A stretch of DNA of 64,000 nt from Dysgonomonadaceae bacterium PH5-43 (GCA_029916745.1 JARXWK010000004.1:1-64000), one strand, 5' to 3'. Positions 7,979 to 15,222 are shown, numbered from the stretch's first letter. A program made the numbers and translations. Notes: generated from the letters alone by a model not told the origin.

Positions 7979-9262
7979 TTATTTGTTTACGTATTTTTCA
8001 ATTATTTTTGCTCGTCTCTGAAAAGATTCCGCAGCTTCAAATTCTTCATGTTCCAACATTTTTTTCCCTGTTTCTGTAAAGTAATTATATGTGTCGTTTA
8101 TCTTACTCGATAGATTTTCCAATTTGTTTTCCAATTGTAGTTTATCTAAATTTCCGTCTAATTGAGGAAGTAGATCTTTTGCCTTTAGATAAACCTCTTG
8201 GGCTGCGGCTAAATCTAATTCATAATCCTTCCCTTGCTTATAAGCATTAGAGGCTAAACTGTCTCCTTTTTGTACTAACGGGACATATTGAGGATATAAA
8301 TCAGGAGCTGAATAAGGGACAGGACGGAGCATTATGAATGACACTATAGATGCAACGACAGCAAAGCCAATTGTTCCATATATGAATATTTTCTTTCTAT
8401 TTTTAGAAACTCCAACAAATTTTGCTGATGAGATAGAAATTTTCTCTCCGTTGATTGTTTTCTGAGCATATTCATATATAGTTGCACCAGTGGGCCTATC
8501 CCAAGGCTCTTGTGATAAACATTTGTAAATTAGGTTTTTTAATTCTTTAGAATAAACCCCCTTTATTTGGGGAATGTCAGACCCATTTTTTTGCAACAAA
8601 CCACCATGCTCTCCAAAAGGAGCTTCTCCTGTTAATAATTCATACATTGTCGCACCTAACGACCAAATATCACTAGCCATTATTGGCTGGGGGTCGCTCC
8701 CAAACCGTTCTGGCCCCATGTACGCTAATGTTCCTCCTCCTGATTGTCCCACTGGCTTATCTATGCTCTTACGCAAAGTACTGCGAATCCGAGTACTAAT
8801 ACCAAAGTCCGTAATCATATAATTATTTTCGCTATCAACGAGAATATTATCAGGTTTAATATCTTGATGAATAACTGGAGTCTTTTGTGAGTGCAGAAAA
8901 GCTAATCCTCCTGAAACATCACGCAAGAAAAACCATGCTTCTTCTTCACTCATACTACCTGCCATTTTTAGAGTAGAACCTTGCTCACAATATGGCAATA
9001 CTAAAAACGGCATTCGCTCAAAATGATCGTAATGCGAGGGACGCAGCAGATTACTATGATTCAGATCGAATACCAAGGAAAATTCTTGCGAAAACAATTT
9101 TATTCCTTCATTGTCCAACCCGAAACCAGGAGCATATATTTTCAAAGCTACTTTGACTGAGGTAAAATTATCAATAGCCAACCAAACTTCAGAAAATCCG
9201 CCTCGACCTAAAAGTTTTATAAGCCGATAACGATTAACTATTAGCGCATTTTCACTTAGCAT
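7979..9262 (-). CDS. Membrane-anchored Hanks-type Ser/Thr kinase, HQD variant
   Basis: First gene of the operon, 427 residues. The kinase domain covers about 10-270: glycine loop GRGGFSEV at 19-26, Lys41 in ALKIY, HQDIKPDN at 132-139, DFG at 152-154 and GPERF in the activation segment. The arginine of the usual HRD motif is glutamine, so it is a non-RD kinase and may not need activation-loop phosphorylation. A membrane helix follows at about 291-312. The C-terminal 115 residues are helical, with TPR-like spacing, and should lie in the periplasm. It is the gene nearest the invertible segment, so it would be the first one switched on. No Shine-Dalgarno sequence is visible at its start. Confidence 0.92.
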   Translation of the reverse strand: MLSENALIVNRYRLIKLLGRGGFSEVWLAIDNFTSVKVALKIYAPGFGLDNEGIKLFSQEFSLVFDLNHSNLLRPSHYDHFERMPFLVLPYCEQGSTLKMAGSMSEEEAWFFLRDVSGGLAFLHSQKTPVIHQDIKPDNILVDSENNYMITDFGISTRIRSTLRKSIDKPVGQSGGGTLAYMGPERFGSDPQPIMASDIWSLGATMYELLTGEAPFGEHGGLLQKNGSDIPQIKGVYSKELKNLIYKCLSQEPWDRPTGATIYEYAQKTINGEKISISSAKFVGVSKNRKKIFIYGTIGFAVVASIVSFIMLRPVPYSAPDLYPQYVPLVQKGDSLASNAYKQGKDYELDLAAAQEVYLKAKDLLPQLDGNLDKLQLENKLENLSSKINDTYNYFTETGKKMLEHEEFEAAESFQRRAKIIEKYVNK

Positions 9263-9292
9263 AATTCTTATATTTCAAAACATAATTAACAC

Positions 9293-9313
9293 ATCTCTTA
9301 GAAAGAGATACAC
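9293..9313 (+). repeat. Left inverted repeat of the putative invertible segment
   Basis: This 21-bp sequence, beginning ATCTCTTAGAAAGAGATAC, is the exact reverse complement of 9471-9491. The match stops at both ends. Within it, ATCTCTT and AAGAGAT form a 7-bp inverted repeat around AGA, as expected for two recombinase half-sites. Confidence 0.92.
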
Positions 9314-9470
9314 TACTGATGTGATAGGCGCATAGACAAGGGGATAAGACGAGAAATGCTCGATATTCGCTAAACAATTATTTCTTTTTCAAAAAAAAAC
9401 AAACCTCAATATAACTTTTTAGTTATTTTATTGTTTGTTTTCAAAAAAAAAAATAATTTTGTAGTTGAAT
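9314..9470. promoter_or_regulatory. Putative invertible promoter segment
   Basis: A 157-bp AT-rich segment bounded by the perfect inverted repeats. In the orientation given, its only consensus promoter reads rightward, away from the kinase operon. No leftward TANNTTTG box lies between 9263 and 9470; the nearest is an imperfect match at 9276-9284. Inversion would place the promoter's -7 box at 9323-9330 on the minus strand, about 60 bp upstream of the kinase start, a normal leader length. Layout and the adjacent tyrosine recombinase match known Bacteroidales phase-variable promoters. Inversion itself is inferred. Confidence 0.8.
9431..9461 (+). promoter_or_regulatory. Promoter inside the invertible segment, pointing right (OFF for the operon)
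   Basis: The -7 box TAATTTTG at 9454-9461 fits TANNTTTG exactly. A TTG at 9431-9433 lies 20 bp upstream, the spacing used by other promoters in this window, and a TTTG at 9434-9437 lies 16 bp upstream. As drawn it would transcribe antisense through the recombinase gene. Confidence 0.7.
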
Positions 9471-9491
9471 GTGTATCTCTTTCTAAGAGAT
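9471..9491 (-). repeat. Right inverted repeat of the putative invertible segment
   Basis: Perfect 21-bp reverse complement of 9293-9313, starting GTGTATCTCTTTCTAAGAG. It lies 34 bp from the stop codon of the recombinase gene. Confidence 0.92.
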
Positions 9492-9525
9492 TTATATTTT
9501 TTATTACTTCTCTTTCTTCTTTTTC

Positions 9526-10731
9526 TTAAAAACACTTTAAAATTAGACTATTTGCGTTATCTATCACCGCTGTATCTAACGATGCTAAATATATTTGTGT
9601 AGTTGTTTCAGAATCATGTCCCATTCCCTCGCTGATTACCGATATGGGAATATTCTTGCTTTGGGCGATGCTTGCCCATGAATGACGTGCAACATACATG
9701 GTCAGAGGAAGAGATAAGTCAACTTTCTTAGCAACCTCTTTGAGTTTTCTATTTATAAGAAATATCGCATTTTTATATTGTCTCCGCTCGTCAATATTCG
9801 AATGCTTTATTATAGGTAATAAATAGAGAGAGGTTGTTATCTGATATTTATCAACAATCTCCTGCATACAATTTTCCCATTTTATATATAATTTCTGTCC
9901 CGTTTTTTTTCGTTTATAAGAAAGCATACCATTTTGCAGGTCGCTCTTTCTCAAATATGCCATATCTATAAATGACATTCCACGAGTATAAAAACTAAAC
10001 ATAAACATATCTCGTACATATTCCAACTTAGGATTGAAGTTCAAATCCAATTCTTTTATTTGCTTGAGAGTTTCGAGTGAGATAGCTCTTTTTATAGTTT
10101 TGGGTGTACCAGTATACACCTGCTTAAATGGATACCGAAGAAAAGCAAAGCCTTTTTCTACCGCTCTATTATAAACCGCCCTAAGTATTCTCATATAGAA
10201 TGAAATGGTATTCATACCTATATTCTGTTTTGTCAGATAAGCTTCGTAAGCTTCCATTAAATCCGAATCTATCTCATTCAACATTACATCTTCATTGTTT
10301 CTGAATCGCATAAAACTATTTAGGGCTGCTGTATATGTCTCACTTGTCCTAATTTTATCCAATTTCTTTAATTTGAGAATTATATCCTCCATGAAATTAC
10401 ACAGGCTGACTTCACTCGACTGACTATAATAACCTTTGACTATATCATCAACCGTGTAAAAAATTCCTTTTTGGTCTAAAGCGTTGATAATCTTACTTAG
10501 CCTGTTTTTATCCGATTGGAGACGTTCATGGATTAATAATAAATATCTCTTCGGATTCTCGTCAAGTACTGGTAAAACTATTTTAGACAAATCACAATCC
10601 CATTCATCTGGAAAGAGTTTGTACCCTGTCTTAATCTGTCTTACTACACGACTATGTGTAATCTGATAATATAATACGCCTTCTTTATCTTCGACAACTG
10701 AGTGCCGGATCTTTATTTTAACCGATGCCAT
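9526..10731 (-). CDS. Tyrosine recombinase (likely invertase of the adjacent segment)
   Basis: A 401-residue site-specific recombinase of the type common in Bacteroidota. It has an N-terminal arm-binding region (1-100), a SAM-like core-binding domain (about 105-200) and a catalytic domain (about 215-395). Catalytic residues are visible: Arg250 in FYTRGMS, a lysine near 276, Arg349 in YVARHSWAS, His372 in GMGHDSETT and Tyr381 in IYLAS. The first histidine of the HxxR box is Tyr346, a replacement common in this lineage's integrases. Proximity to the inverted repeats argues for a local DNA invertase, although this protein form is also used by integrative elements. The start overlaps the stop of the 94-codon ORF by one base (TAATG), implying coupled translation. 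Confidence 0.93.
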   Translation of the reverse strand: MASVKIKIRHSVVEDKEGVLYYQITHSRVVRQIKTGYKLFPDEWDCDLSKIVLPVLDENPKRYLLLIHERLQSDKNRLSKIINALDQKGIFYTVDDIVKGYYSQSSEVSLCNFMEDIILKLKKLDKIRTSETYTAALNSFMRFRNNEDVMLNEIDSDLMEAYEAYLTKQNIGMNTISFYMRILRAVYNRAVEKGFAFLRYPFKQVYTGTPKTIKRAISLETLKQIKELDLNFNPKLEYVRDMFMFSFYTRGMSFIDMAYLRKSDLQNGMLSYKRKKTGQKLYIKWENCMQEIVDKYQITTSLYLLPIIKHSNIDERRQYKNAIFLINRKLKEVAKKVDLSLPLTMYVARHSWASIAQSKNIPISVISEGMGHDSETTTQIYLASLDTAVIDNANSLILKCF

Positions 10732-11015
10732 TACTTATTTTGGGAAATATTAGTCTGTTTCCTTTCCATCTCCGATTCTATTGACAATCCCTTGTAAATA
10801 TTAATCTTAAGAATTGACAACACTTGATTTCGGATATAATTCTCAAACTGCATTTCTCTATTTTCAATCCGCTTGAACTGTTCAATCCTTAGCAGTGATT
10901 GATTAAGAGATTGATTAAAAATCCTACTTCCTTTCGATGATTTCGTAAGTTCCTTAAACTTCTCTATTTCCGATAGGCCTTGCAATAAAGCATCATTTAA
11001 TAATAATTGTACCAT
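10731..11015 (-). CDS. Small helical protein coupled to the recombinase
   Basis: A 94-residue protein I do not recognise. It is predicted to be mostly helical, rich in Glu, Lys, Asn and Gln, with leucines and isoleucines spaced as in a coiled coil (FNQSLNQSLLRIEQFKRIEN), and has no signal peptide. Its stop codon overlaps the recombinase start by one base, so the two are probably made together. Small partners next to site-specific recombinases often set recombination direction or repress the gene, but no DNA-binding motif is clear here. That function is speculation. Confidence 0.6.
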   Translation of the reverse strand: MVQLLLNDALLQGLSEIEKFKELTKSSKGSRIFNQSLNQSLLRIEQFKRIENREMQFENYIRNQVLSILKINIYKGLSIESEMERKQTNISQNK

Positions 11016-11222
11016 AATTTAATAATCTTAAAGTTATTGTTATTTCGTAAATTCTCTCGTTTTTTATTCTTATTCCTTTCCATCTTTATTCTTTTAGGAA
11101 CTAAATATAACGATGTTTAATACTTAATAATTGATATTTATTAAAATATTTTTTCAAGACAAGGAATGAAAGTTTCCAATAAGAAGTGCAACAGTCATTT
11201 TCTTACTGGGTCTATAGAGAAA

Positions 11223-11262
11223 CCCTTTTCAATTGGTCTGCGCGCAGACCAATTGAAAAGGG
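11223..11262. repeat. 40-bp perfect palindrome
   Basis: Bases 11223-11242 (starting CCCTTTTCAATTGGTC) and 11243-11262 are exact reverse complements with no spacer, and the centre is GCGC. It lies immediately downstream of a -7 box reading toward the recombinase operon. It would therefore be a 20-bp-arm hairpin at the very 5' end of that transcript, or a binding site for a dimeric protein. It could also be the fused ends of a lost element. Confidence 0.9.
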
Positions 11263-11268
11263 CATAGA

Positions 11269-11276
11269 CAAAGATA
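11269..11276 (-). promoter_or_regulatory. Candidate -7 box for the recombinase operon
   Basis: TATCTTTG on the minus strand matches TANNTTTG. No TTTG is found at 18-20 bp spacing, so the promoter is only half supported. The leader to the 94-codon ORF would be about 250 nt and would begin with the palindrome. Confidence 0.4.
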
Positions 11277-11339
11277 ACTTTTGAATTTGATTCTGACAGC
11301 AGCACAAAAAAAGGAGACCGAAGTCTCCCTAAGATTAAG

Positions 11340-11557
11340 TAACTTTGTGTTGAAATATGTATCATCACTTAAACTCGGAGCAAAGATACGCAATAGAAGT
11401 CTTACTCCAACAACAAAAAAGCAGAAAAGAGATTTCGCAGACTATCGGAATCTCACAGAGTACCCTAAGCAGGGAATTGAAGCACAACAGCGGTCAACGA
11501 GGCTACCGCTGGATACTACCATTATTTAGACAACACGCATTTGCAAATGAATGTTAA
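11340..11557 (+). pseudogene. IS30-family transposase, N-terminal remnant with its promoter box
   Basis: A -7 box TAACTTTG at 11340-11347 precedes an ATG at 11357. The 66-codon frame begins MYHHLNSEQRYAIEVLL and continues with an HTH (KEISQTIGISQSTLSREL), which is the HTH_38 DNA-binding head of IS30 transposases. Complete members are about 300 or more residues with a DDE core. Here similarity ends near GQRGYRW at about 11,510 and the frame stops soon after, so the catalytic domain is gone. It marks a rearranged boundary on the right side of the kinase/recombinase locus. Confidence 0.75.
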
Positions 11558-11564
11558 CGAGCAC

Positions 11565-11595
11565 TTGACAAACGCCTTTTTATTTATTATCTTTG
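11565..11595 (+). promoter_or_regulatory. Orphan promoter reading into a terminator
   Basis: TTG at 11565-11567, a 20-bp spacer, then TATCTTTG at 11588-11595 match the local consensus. Transcription would start near 11,602 and meet a terminator ten bases later, so only a very short RNA of about 45 nt is expected. It may be the promoter of a deleted gene. Confidence 0.5.
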
Positions 11596-11611
11596 CGTAA
11601 GCAAAAGGCAT

Positions 11612-11646
11612 AAACCGCTGGGGAATAATCCTCAGCGGTTTTTTTG
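11612..11646 (+). terminator. Rho-independent terminator
   Basis: AAACCGCTGGGG (11612-11623) pairs with CCTCAGCGGTTT (11630-11641) with one wobble position, and a run of T follows to 11645. It is very strong on the plus strand, although no intact plus-strand gene lies upstream. Confidence 0.85.
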
Positions 11647-11689
11647 TGGGGTTTTTCAAAAAAATCTCAAGGACTTCCCCATGGAATCT

Positions 11690-11716
11690 CGGTGTTTTTT
11701 CACCCAAAAAACACCG
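11690..11716. repeat. Perfect hairpin, 11-bp arms
   Basis: CGGTGTTTTTT at 11690-11700 and its reverse complement at 11706-11716 flank the loop CACCC. Function is unknown; it may be another terminator remnant. Confidence 0.7.
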
Positions 11717-11905
11717 TAACTTTTTAAAAACACAGTCAGATTTTTCTGAAACATACTGACAAAGTTGAGAAAAGTCTTTACACTCCAAAAAACACTCAGT
11801 TTGAGTGAAAACAGAAGTAGTTAAACTTTCCAAAATAGAGTTAAAGGGGGTGTGCTTCGCACAGGAAAGTTAAAAGATAAAAACTAAAAGATAAAAGTTG
11901 AATAA

Positions 11906-11933
11906 AACTAAGAACTAAGAGTTGGCGCAAAGC
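11906..11933 (+). repeat. Dispersed intergenic repeat, copy 1
   Basis: AACTAAGAACTAAGAGTT followed by GGCGCAAAGC. Related copies lie at 26751-26793 and, inverted, at 35673-35717. All three are intergenic. Confidence 0.75.
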
Positions 11934-12137
11934 ATCTCTTATTAGATACCCCTTGTCTCTCTTAGGAGAAAGGAGGGTTGTTTGTTAGGAGATACCCGCC
12001 GCCGCTCTTAGGAGATACCCGATTCCTTTCTACTTCAAACACCCCGTCTCTCTCCTTGAAACACCCCGTCTCTCTTAGGAGATACTACTCGCCTATCTCC
12101 TATCAAAGGCGAAGGGTATCTCCTATCAAAGACGACC
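11931..12137. repeat. Array with 23-bp period (array A)
   Basis: Units centred on CTCTTAGGAGATACC have TTA cores at 11939, 11962, 11985 and 12008, exactly 23 bp apart. Degenerate units follow and another good unit is at 12075. The array then turns over: TATCTCCTATCAAAG units begin at 12094 and 12117, again 23 bp apart and in the opposite orientation. It is related to the array at 35742-35990. Confidence 0.8.
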
Positions 12138-12182
12138 CAAAGTGAAGGTTTGTATTTTTGGTTAAAGTTACATTCCCGAGGC

Positions 12183-12219
12183 AAAAAAACAGGGAACAAC
12201 CTCTCGGCTGCCCCCTGTT
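12183..12219 (-). terminator. Rho-independent terminator of secDF
   Basis: On the minus strand AACAGGG and CCCTGTT (12213-12219 with 12188-12194) form a stem followed by a run of T. It lies 28 bp past the secDF stop. Confidence 0.85.
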
Positions 12220-12246
12220 CTCGCTTTATTTATTTGAAAAAAGAAT

Positions 12247-15222
12247 TTATTTCTTTTTGCCTTTGTTCTTAATCATATCATAAGCTATAGGCGAAGCTAA
12301 GAACAATGAAGATATTGTACCGATAACTGTACCTAAAATCATTGCGAAAGAAAAACTGCGAAGAGTTTCGCCTGCAAATATAAAGATAATGATTAATACA
12401 AGTAATGTACTGAACGATGTATTAAGAGTTCGATTTAATGTAGAATTCAAAGCTCCATTAAACACTTCAGCCTTATCCGTTTTAGGATATAGTTGAGTAT
12501 ATTCACGTACACGGTCGAAGATTACCACCTTGTCATTTACCGAATAACCGATAGCAGTAAGTATTGCACCAATAAACGTTTGATCTACCTCTAACGAGAA
12601 TGGAACAAATCCCCACAACATTGCATACATACCTAAAATAACGATAGCATCGAATGTTAATGCTGCGATTGTACTTACCGAGTACGACAAGTCTCTAAAT
12701 CTAAACAAGATATATAAACCGATTGCAAGTACGGCGAACACAACAGCCCACACTGCTTTTGTTTTTAAGTCGTCGGCTATACTTGGTCCTACCTTACGTT
12801 GATTTTGAATATAATCTCCATTAATAAATTCGTCATAAGTAAGTCCTTCTGGTAAGAATGATTGAAGACCATTATATAGTCTTTGTTGTATCTCTTCATC
12901 AACCGAAGGATCGTCTGAATTAATCATATAATTTGTAGAAACTCTAACTTGGTTGCTCTTTCCTATAGTAATTACACTTGGAGTGTGATTGTCAAAGAAA
13001 GGATCTAACTTTTGTTCTGCGTCTACTGTATTGATTTCTTGTTCAAACTTAATAACATAGTTACGTCCTCCAGTAAAGTCAATACCTTGATTTAGTCCTC
13101 TTAATCCGAAGAAAGAAATACAAATAACTGTTATTACTCCTAATACAATGTAAGTCATCTTTCTGCTTTTCAAGAAATCAAACTTAGGATCGATTAATAA
13201 GTTCTTTGTTAAAGAAGTAGAGAATGTTAGATTCTGCAACTTACCTTTAGCGAACAATGTATCGAAGGTTAAACGAGTTAAAAATACTGCTGTAAAGAAC
13301 GAGATACAGATACCAATAATTAAAGTGAAAGCAAATCCTCTGATAGGACCAGTACCGAATATTAATAATATAATACCCGTAAGCAATGATGTTAAGTTAG
13401 CGTCAAAGATTGCAGAGAATGCTTTTCCGTAACCTTCTTCAAGAGCTTTCTTTAATACTTTACCTCCACGCAATTCTTCTTTAATACGTTCGTAAATCAA
13501 AACGTTAGCATCTACTGCAATAGCTAAAGCTAAAACAATACCCGCAATACCCGATAAAGTAAGTACTACGTGGAACGAAGCCATTACGCCTAAAGTAAAG
13601 AATAAGTTAAGAAGTAGAGCTCCGTTAGCTATTAAGCCTGGTTTTGCACCATAAACCATCATTAGGTAAATCATAAGAATGATTAAGGCAATAACAAAAG
13701 AAATAAATCCTTGATTAATTGCTTGTTGTCCTAAAGAAGGTCCTACTATATCTTCTTGAACGATATTAGCGCGAGCCGACATACGACCCGACTTCAATAC
13801 GTTTGCTAAGTCTTTCGCTTGCTCTGGAGTAAAATTACCTGTAATGCTTGAAGAACCACCAGTGATTTCATTCTGAACTGAAGGGAAAGAATACACTGCA
13901 TTATCAAGAACGATAGCTATCTGACGACCAATATTATCTTTTGTTAAGCGAGCCCATACTTTAGCTGCATCACTCTTCATTGTCATACTAACTTCTGAGC
14001 TAGAAGAGTATTGACTAAACTGGTCTGTTGCATCAGAAATAACATCACCGCTTAACACTGGTTGAGGTTTTCCTTCTACATAATTAACCTTTAGAGCAAC
14101 TAATTGGTATATATCACTATCTTCCGATTCGGGTTTTACAGTCCATTTAAGGCTTATACGGTTAGCATCTAAAAGATTCTTTACTTTTGTGTTCTCTATA
14201 TAAGCGTTAACTTTAGGCATATCACTCTTTTTAGCCATAGCAACAACTGGAGAAGCATATGGTTGATTAGGATCTAATCCCATTAGGAAGAAAAGAGGCC
14301 ACTGAGAATCTTCTATAGAAGCACTAAGTTGCTCTTCTGTTTCGTTTACAGAATCATTTTCTGCTATTGCCTCGTTAATCTCAGCGTTGTTAGCCACATT
14401 ATCTTGAGCAACAGTTTCAGTTGTTTGAGCCACAGTTTCAGCTGTTATATTACGAGCTGCTTGTATTGAGTCGCGAATAATGCTATTAGCTTGAATAAGT
14501 GTAGAATGAATTTCTGACTCTAAATATACTTCCCAAAACTCAAGATTTGCAGTTCCTTGTAATAACTCACGAACACGAGCTGGGTCTTTAACACCTGGAA
14601 GCTCTATCGAGATTAAACCTTCTTTATCTAAGTTTTGAATATTAGGAGCAACAACTCCGAATTTATCGATACGATTACGAAGAACGTTAAATGAATTATC
14701 GTAAGCACTCTTAAGTTCTTCTCTCAAAACAGAGATTACTTCATCATTAGTGCTTTGTGGTTTAATTTTCTCTCTTAGTTCGTAAGTACCGAAAATAGCT
14801 GAAAGTTTAGCATTAGAGTCTAATTCTTTGTATGCATTTGCGAATGCACTTAGAAAATCTTGACCGTTATCCTGTGCAACTTTAGCTTTTTCTAAAGCCT
14901 GATTAAAAGTGGCGTCTTGGTTATTGTCAGATAAAGATTTCAACACATCAGATGCTGCAATCTCTACAATAACGTTCATACCACCCTTTAAGTCTAAGCC
15001 TAAAGTAATTTCCATTGCTCGGCATTTCTCAAGAGAATAACCTAACCAAACTTTTTCTTTAGCAAGAGAGTCTAAATACAGAGTCTCTAACACCGGATCA
15101 CCACCGGAATACTCTTTCGCTTGTTTATAATATTTGTTCGTTACAACTGTAAACGACAAATAAAATAAGCTTACCAATGTAAGCGCAATAGCGAGAAACT
15201 TTACAAGTCCTTTGTTTTGCAT
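12247..15222 (-). CDS. secDF: SecDF protein-export membrane subunit, fused SecD-SecF
   Basis: A 991-residue fusion of SecD and SecF, which use the proton gradient to help SecYEG release proteins into the periplasm. The SecD half has TM1 at about 10-28, the motif DLKGGMN near 75, the large P1 periplasmic domain, and a TM2-6 block starting near residue 500 with ALAIAVDANVLIYERIKEEL. The SecF half begins near 660, with GIDFTGGRNY and a second block with AIGYSVNDKVVIFDRVRE. A Gln/Asn/Glu-rich insert (about 255-295) in P1 is variable sequence. The fused form is usual in Bacteroidota. The gene has its own -7 box and terminator, so it is probably monocistronic. Confidence 0.97.
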   Translation of the reverse strand: MQNKGLVKFLAIALTLVSLFYLSFTVVTNKYYKQAKEYSGGDPVLETLYLDSLAKEKVWLGYSLEKCRAMEITLGLDLKGGMNVIVEIAASDVLKSLSDNNQDATFNQALEKAKVAQDNGQDFLSAFANAYKELDSNAKLSAIFGTYELREKIKPQSTNDEVISVLREELKSAYDNSFNVLRNRIDKFGVVAPNIQNLDKEGLISIELPGVKDPARVRELLQGTANLEFWEVYLESEIHSTLIQANSIIRDSIQAARNITAETVAQTTETVAQDNVANNAEINEAIAENDSVNETEEQLSASIEDSQWPLFFLMGLDPNQPYASPVVAMAKKSDMPKVNAYIENTKVKNLLDANRISLKWTVKPESEDSDIYQLVALKVNYVEGKPQPVLSGDVISDATDQFSQYSSSSEVSMTMKSDAAKVWARLTKDNIGRQIAIVLDNAVYSFPSVQNEITGGSSSITGNFTPEQAKDLANVLKSGRMSARANIVQEDIVGPSLGQQAINQGFISFVIALIILMIYLMMVYGAKPGLIANGALLLNLFFTLGVMASFHVVLTLSGIAGIVLALAIAVDANVLIYERIKEELRGGKVLKKALEEGYGKAFSAIFDANLTSLLTGIILLIFGTGPIRGFAFTLIIGICISFFTAVFLTRLTFDTLFAKGKLQNLTFSTSLTKNLLIDPKFDFLKSRKMTYIVLGVITVICISFFGLRGLNQGIDFTGGRNYVIKFEQEINTVDAEQKLDPFFDNHTPSVITIGKSNQVRVSTNYMINSDDPSVDEEIQQRLYNGLQSFLPEGLTYDEFINGDYIQNQRKVGPSIADDLKTKAVWAVVFAVLAIGLYILFRFRDLSYSVSTIAALTFDAIVILGMYAMLWGFVPFSLEVDQTFIGAILTAIGYSVNDKVVIFDRVREYTQLYPKTDKAEVFNGALNSTLNRTLNTSFSTLLVLIIIFIFAGETLRSFSFAMILGTVIGTISSLFLASPIAYDMIKNKGKKK

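Larger units (their letters stand above)
11016..11339. other. AT-rich leader of the recombinase operon
   Basis: There is no convincing gene. The stretch holds a 40-bp perfect palindrome (11223-11262), a -7 box for the minus strand (11269-11276) and a 6-bp stem GGAGAC/GTCTCC with a CGAA loop (11313-11328) just upstream of the IS30-type fragment. An 82-codon frame at 11281-11529 overlaps the transposase fragment in another phase and looks like a shadow. Confidence 0.5.
11558..12180. other. Repeat-rich intergenic region
   Basis: No convincing gene in about 620 bp. In order it contains a promoter-like sequence directly followed by a strong terminator (11565-11646), a perfect 11-bp-arm hairpin (11690-11716), a copy of a dispersed repeat (11906-11933) and an array with 23-bp period (11931-12137). 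A 103-codon minus-strand frame at 11522-11833 runs through the hairpins and is rejected as coding. Confidence 0.6.

Noticed and set aside
338-9262. Type VI secretion or tellurite-type (TerY-P) signalling locus
   Set aside because: Kinase, PP2C and FHA parts are shared with those systems, but there are no sheath, baseplate, IcmF, vWA or Ter-domain proteins.
9526-10731. Integrase of a conjugative element or prophage
   Set aside because: No attachment-site repeats, tRNA target, mobilisation or phage genes are nearby, and inverted repeats beside it favour an invertase. An old element cannot be fully excluded.
11522-11833. 103-codon minus-strand frame as a gene
   Set aside because: It runs through a terminator, a perfect hairpin and the IS30 remnant, has no start context and no recognisable sequence pattern.
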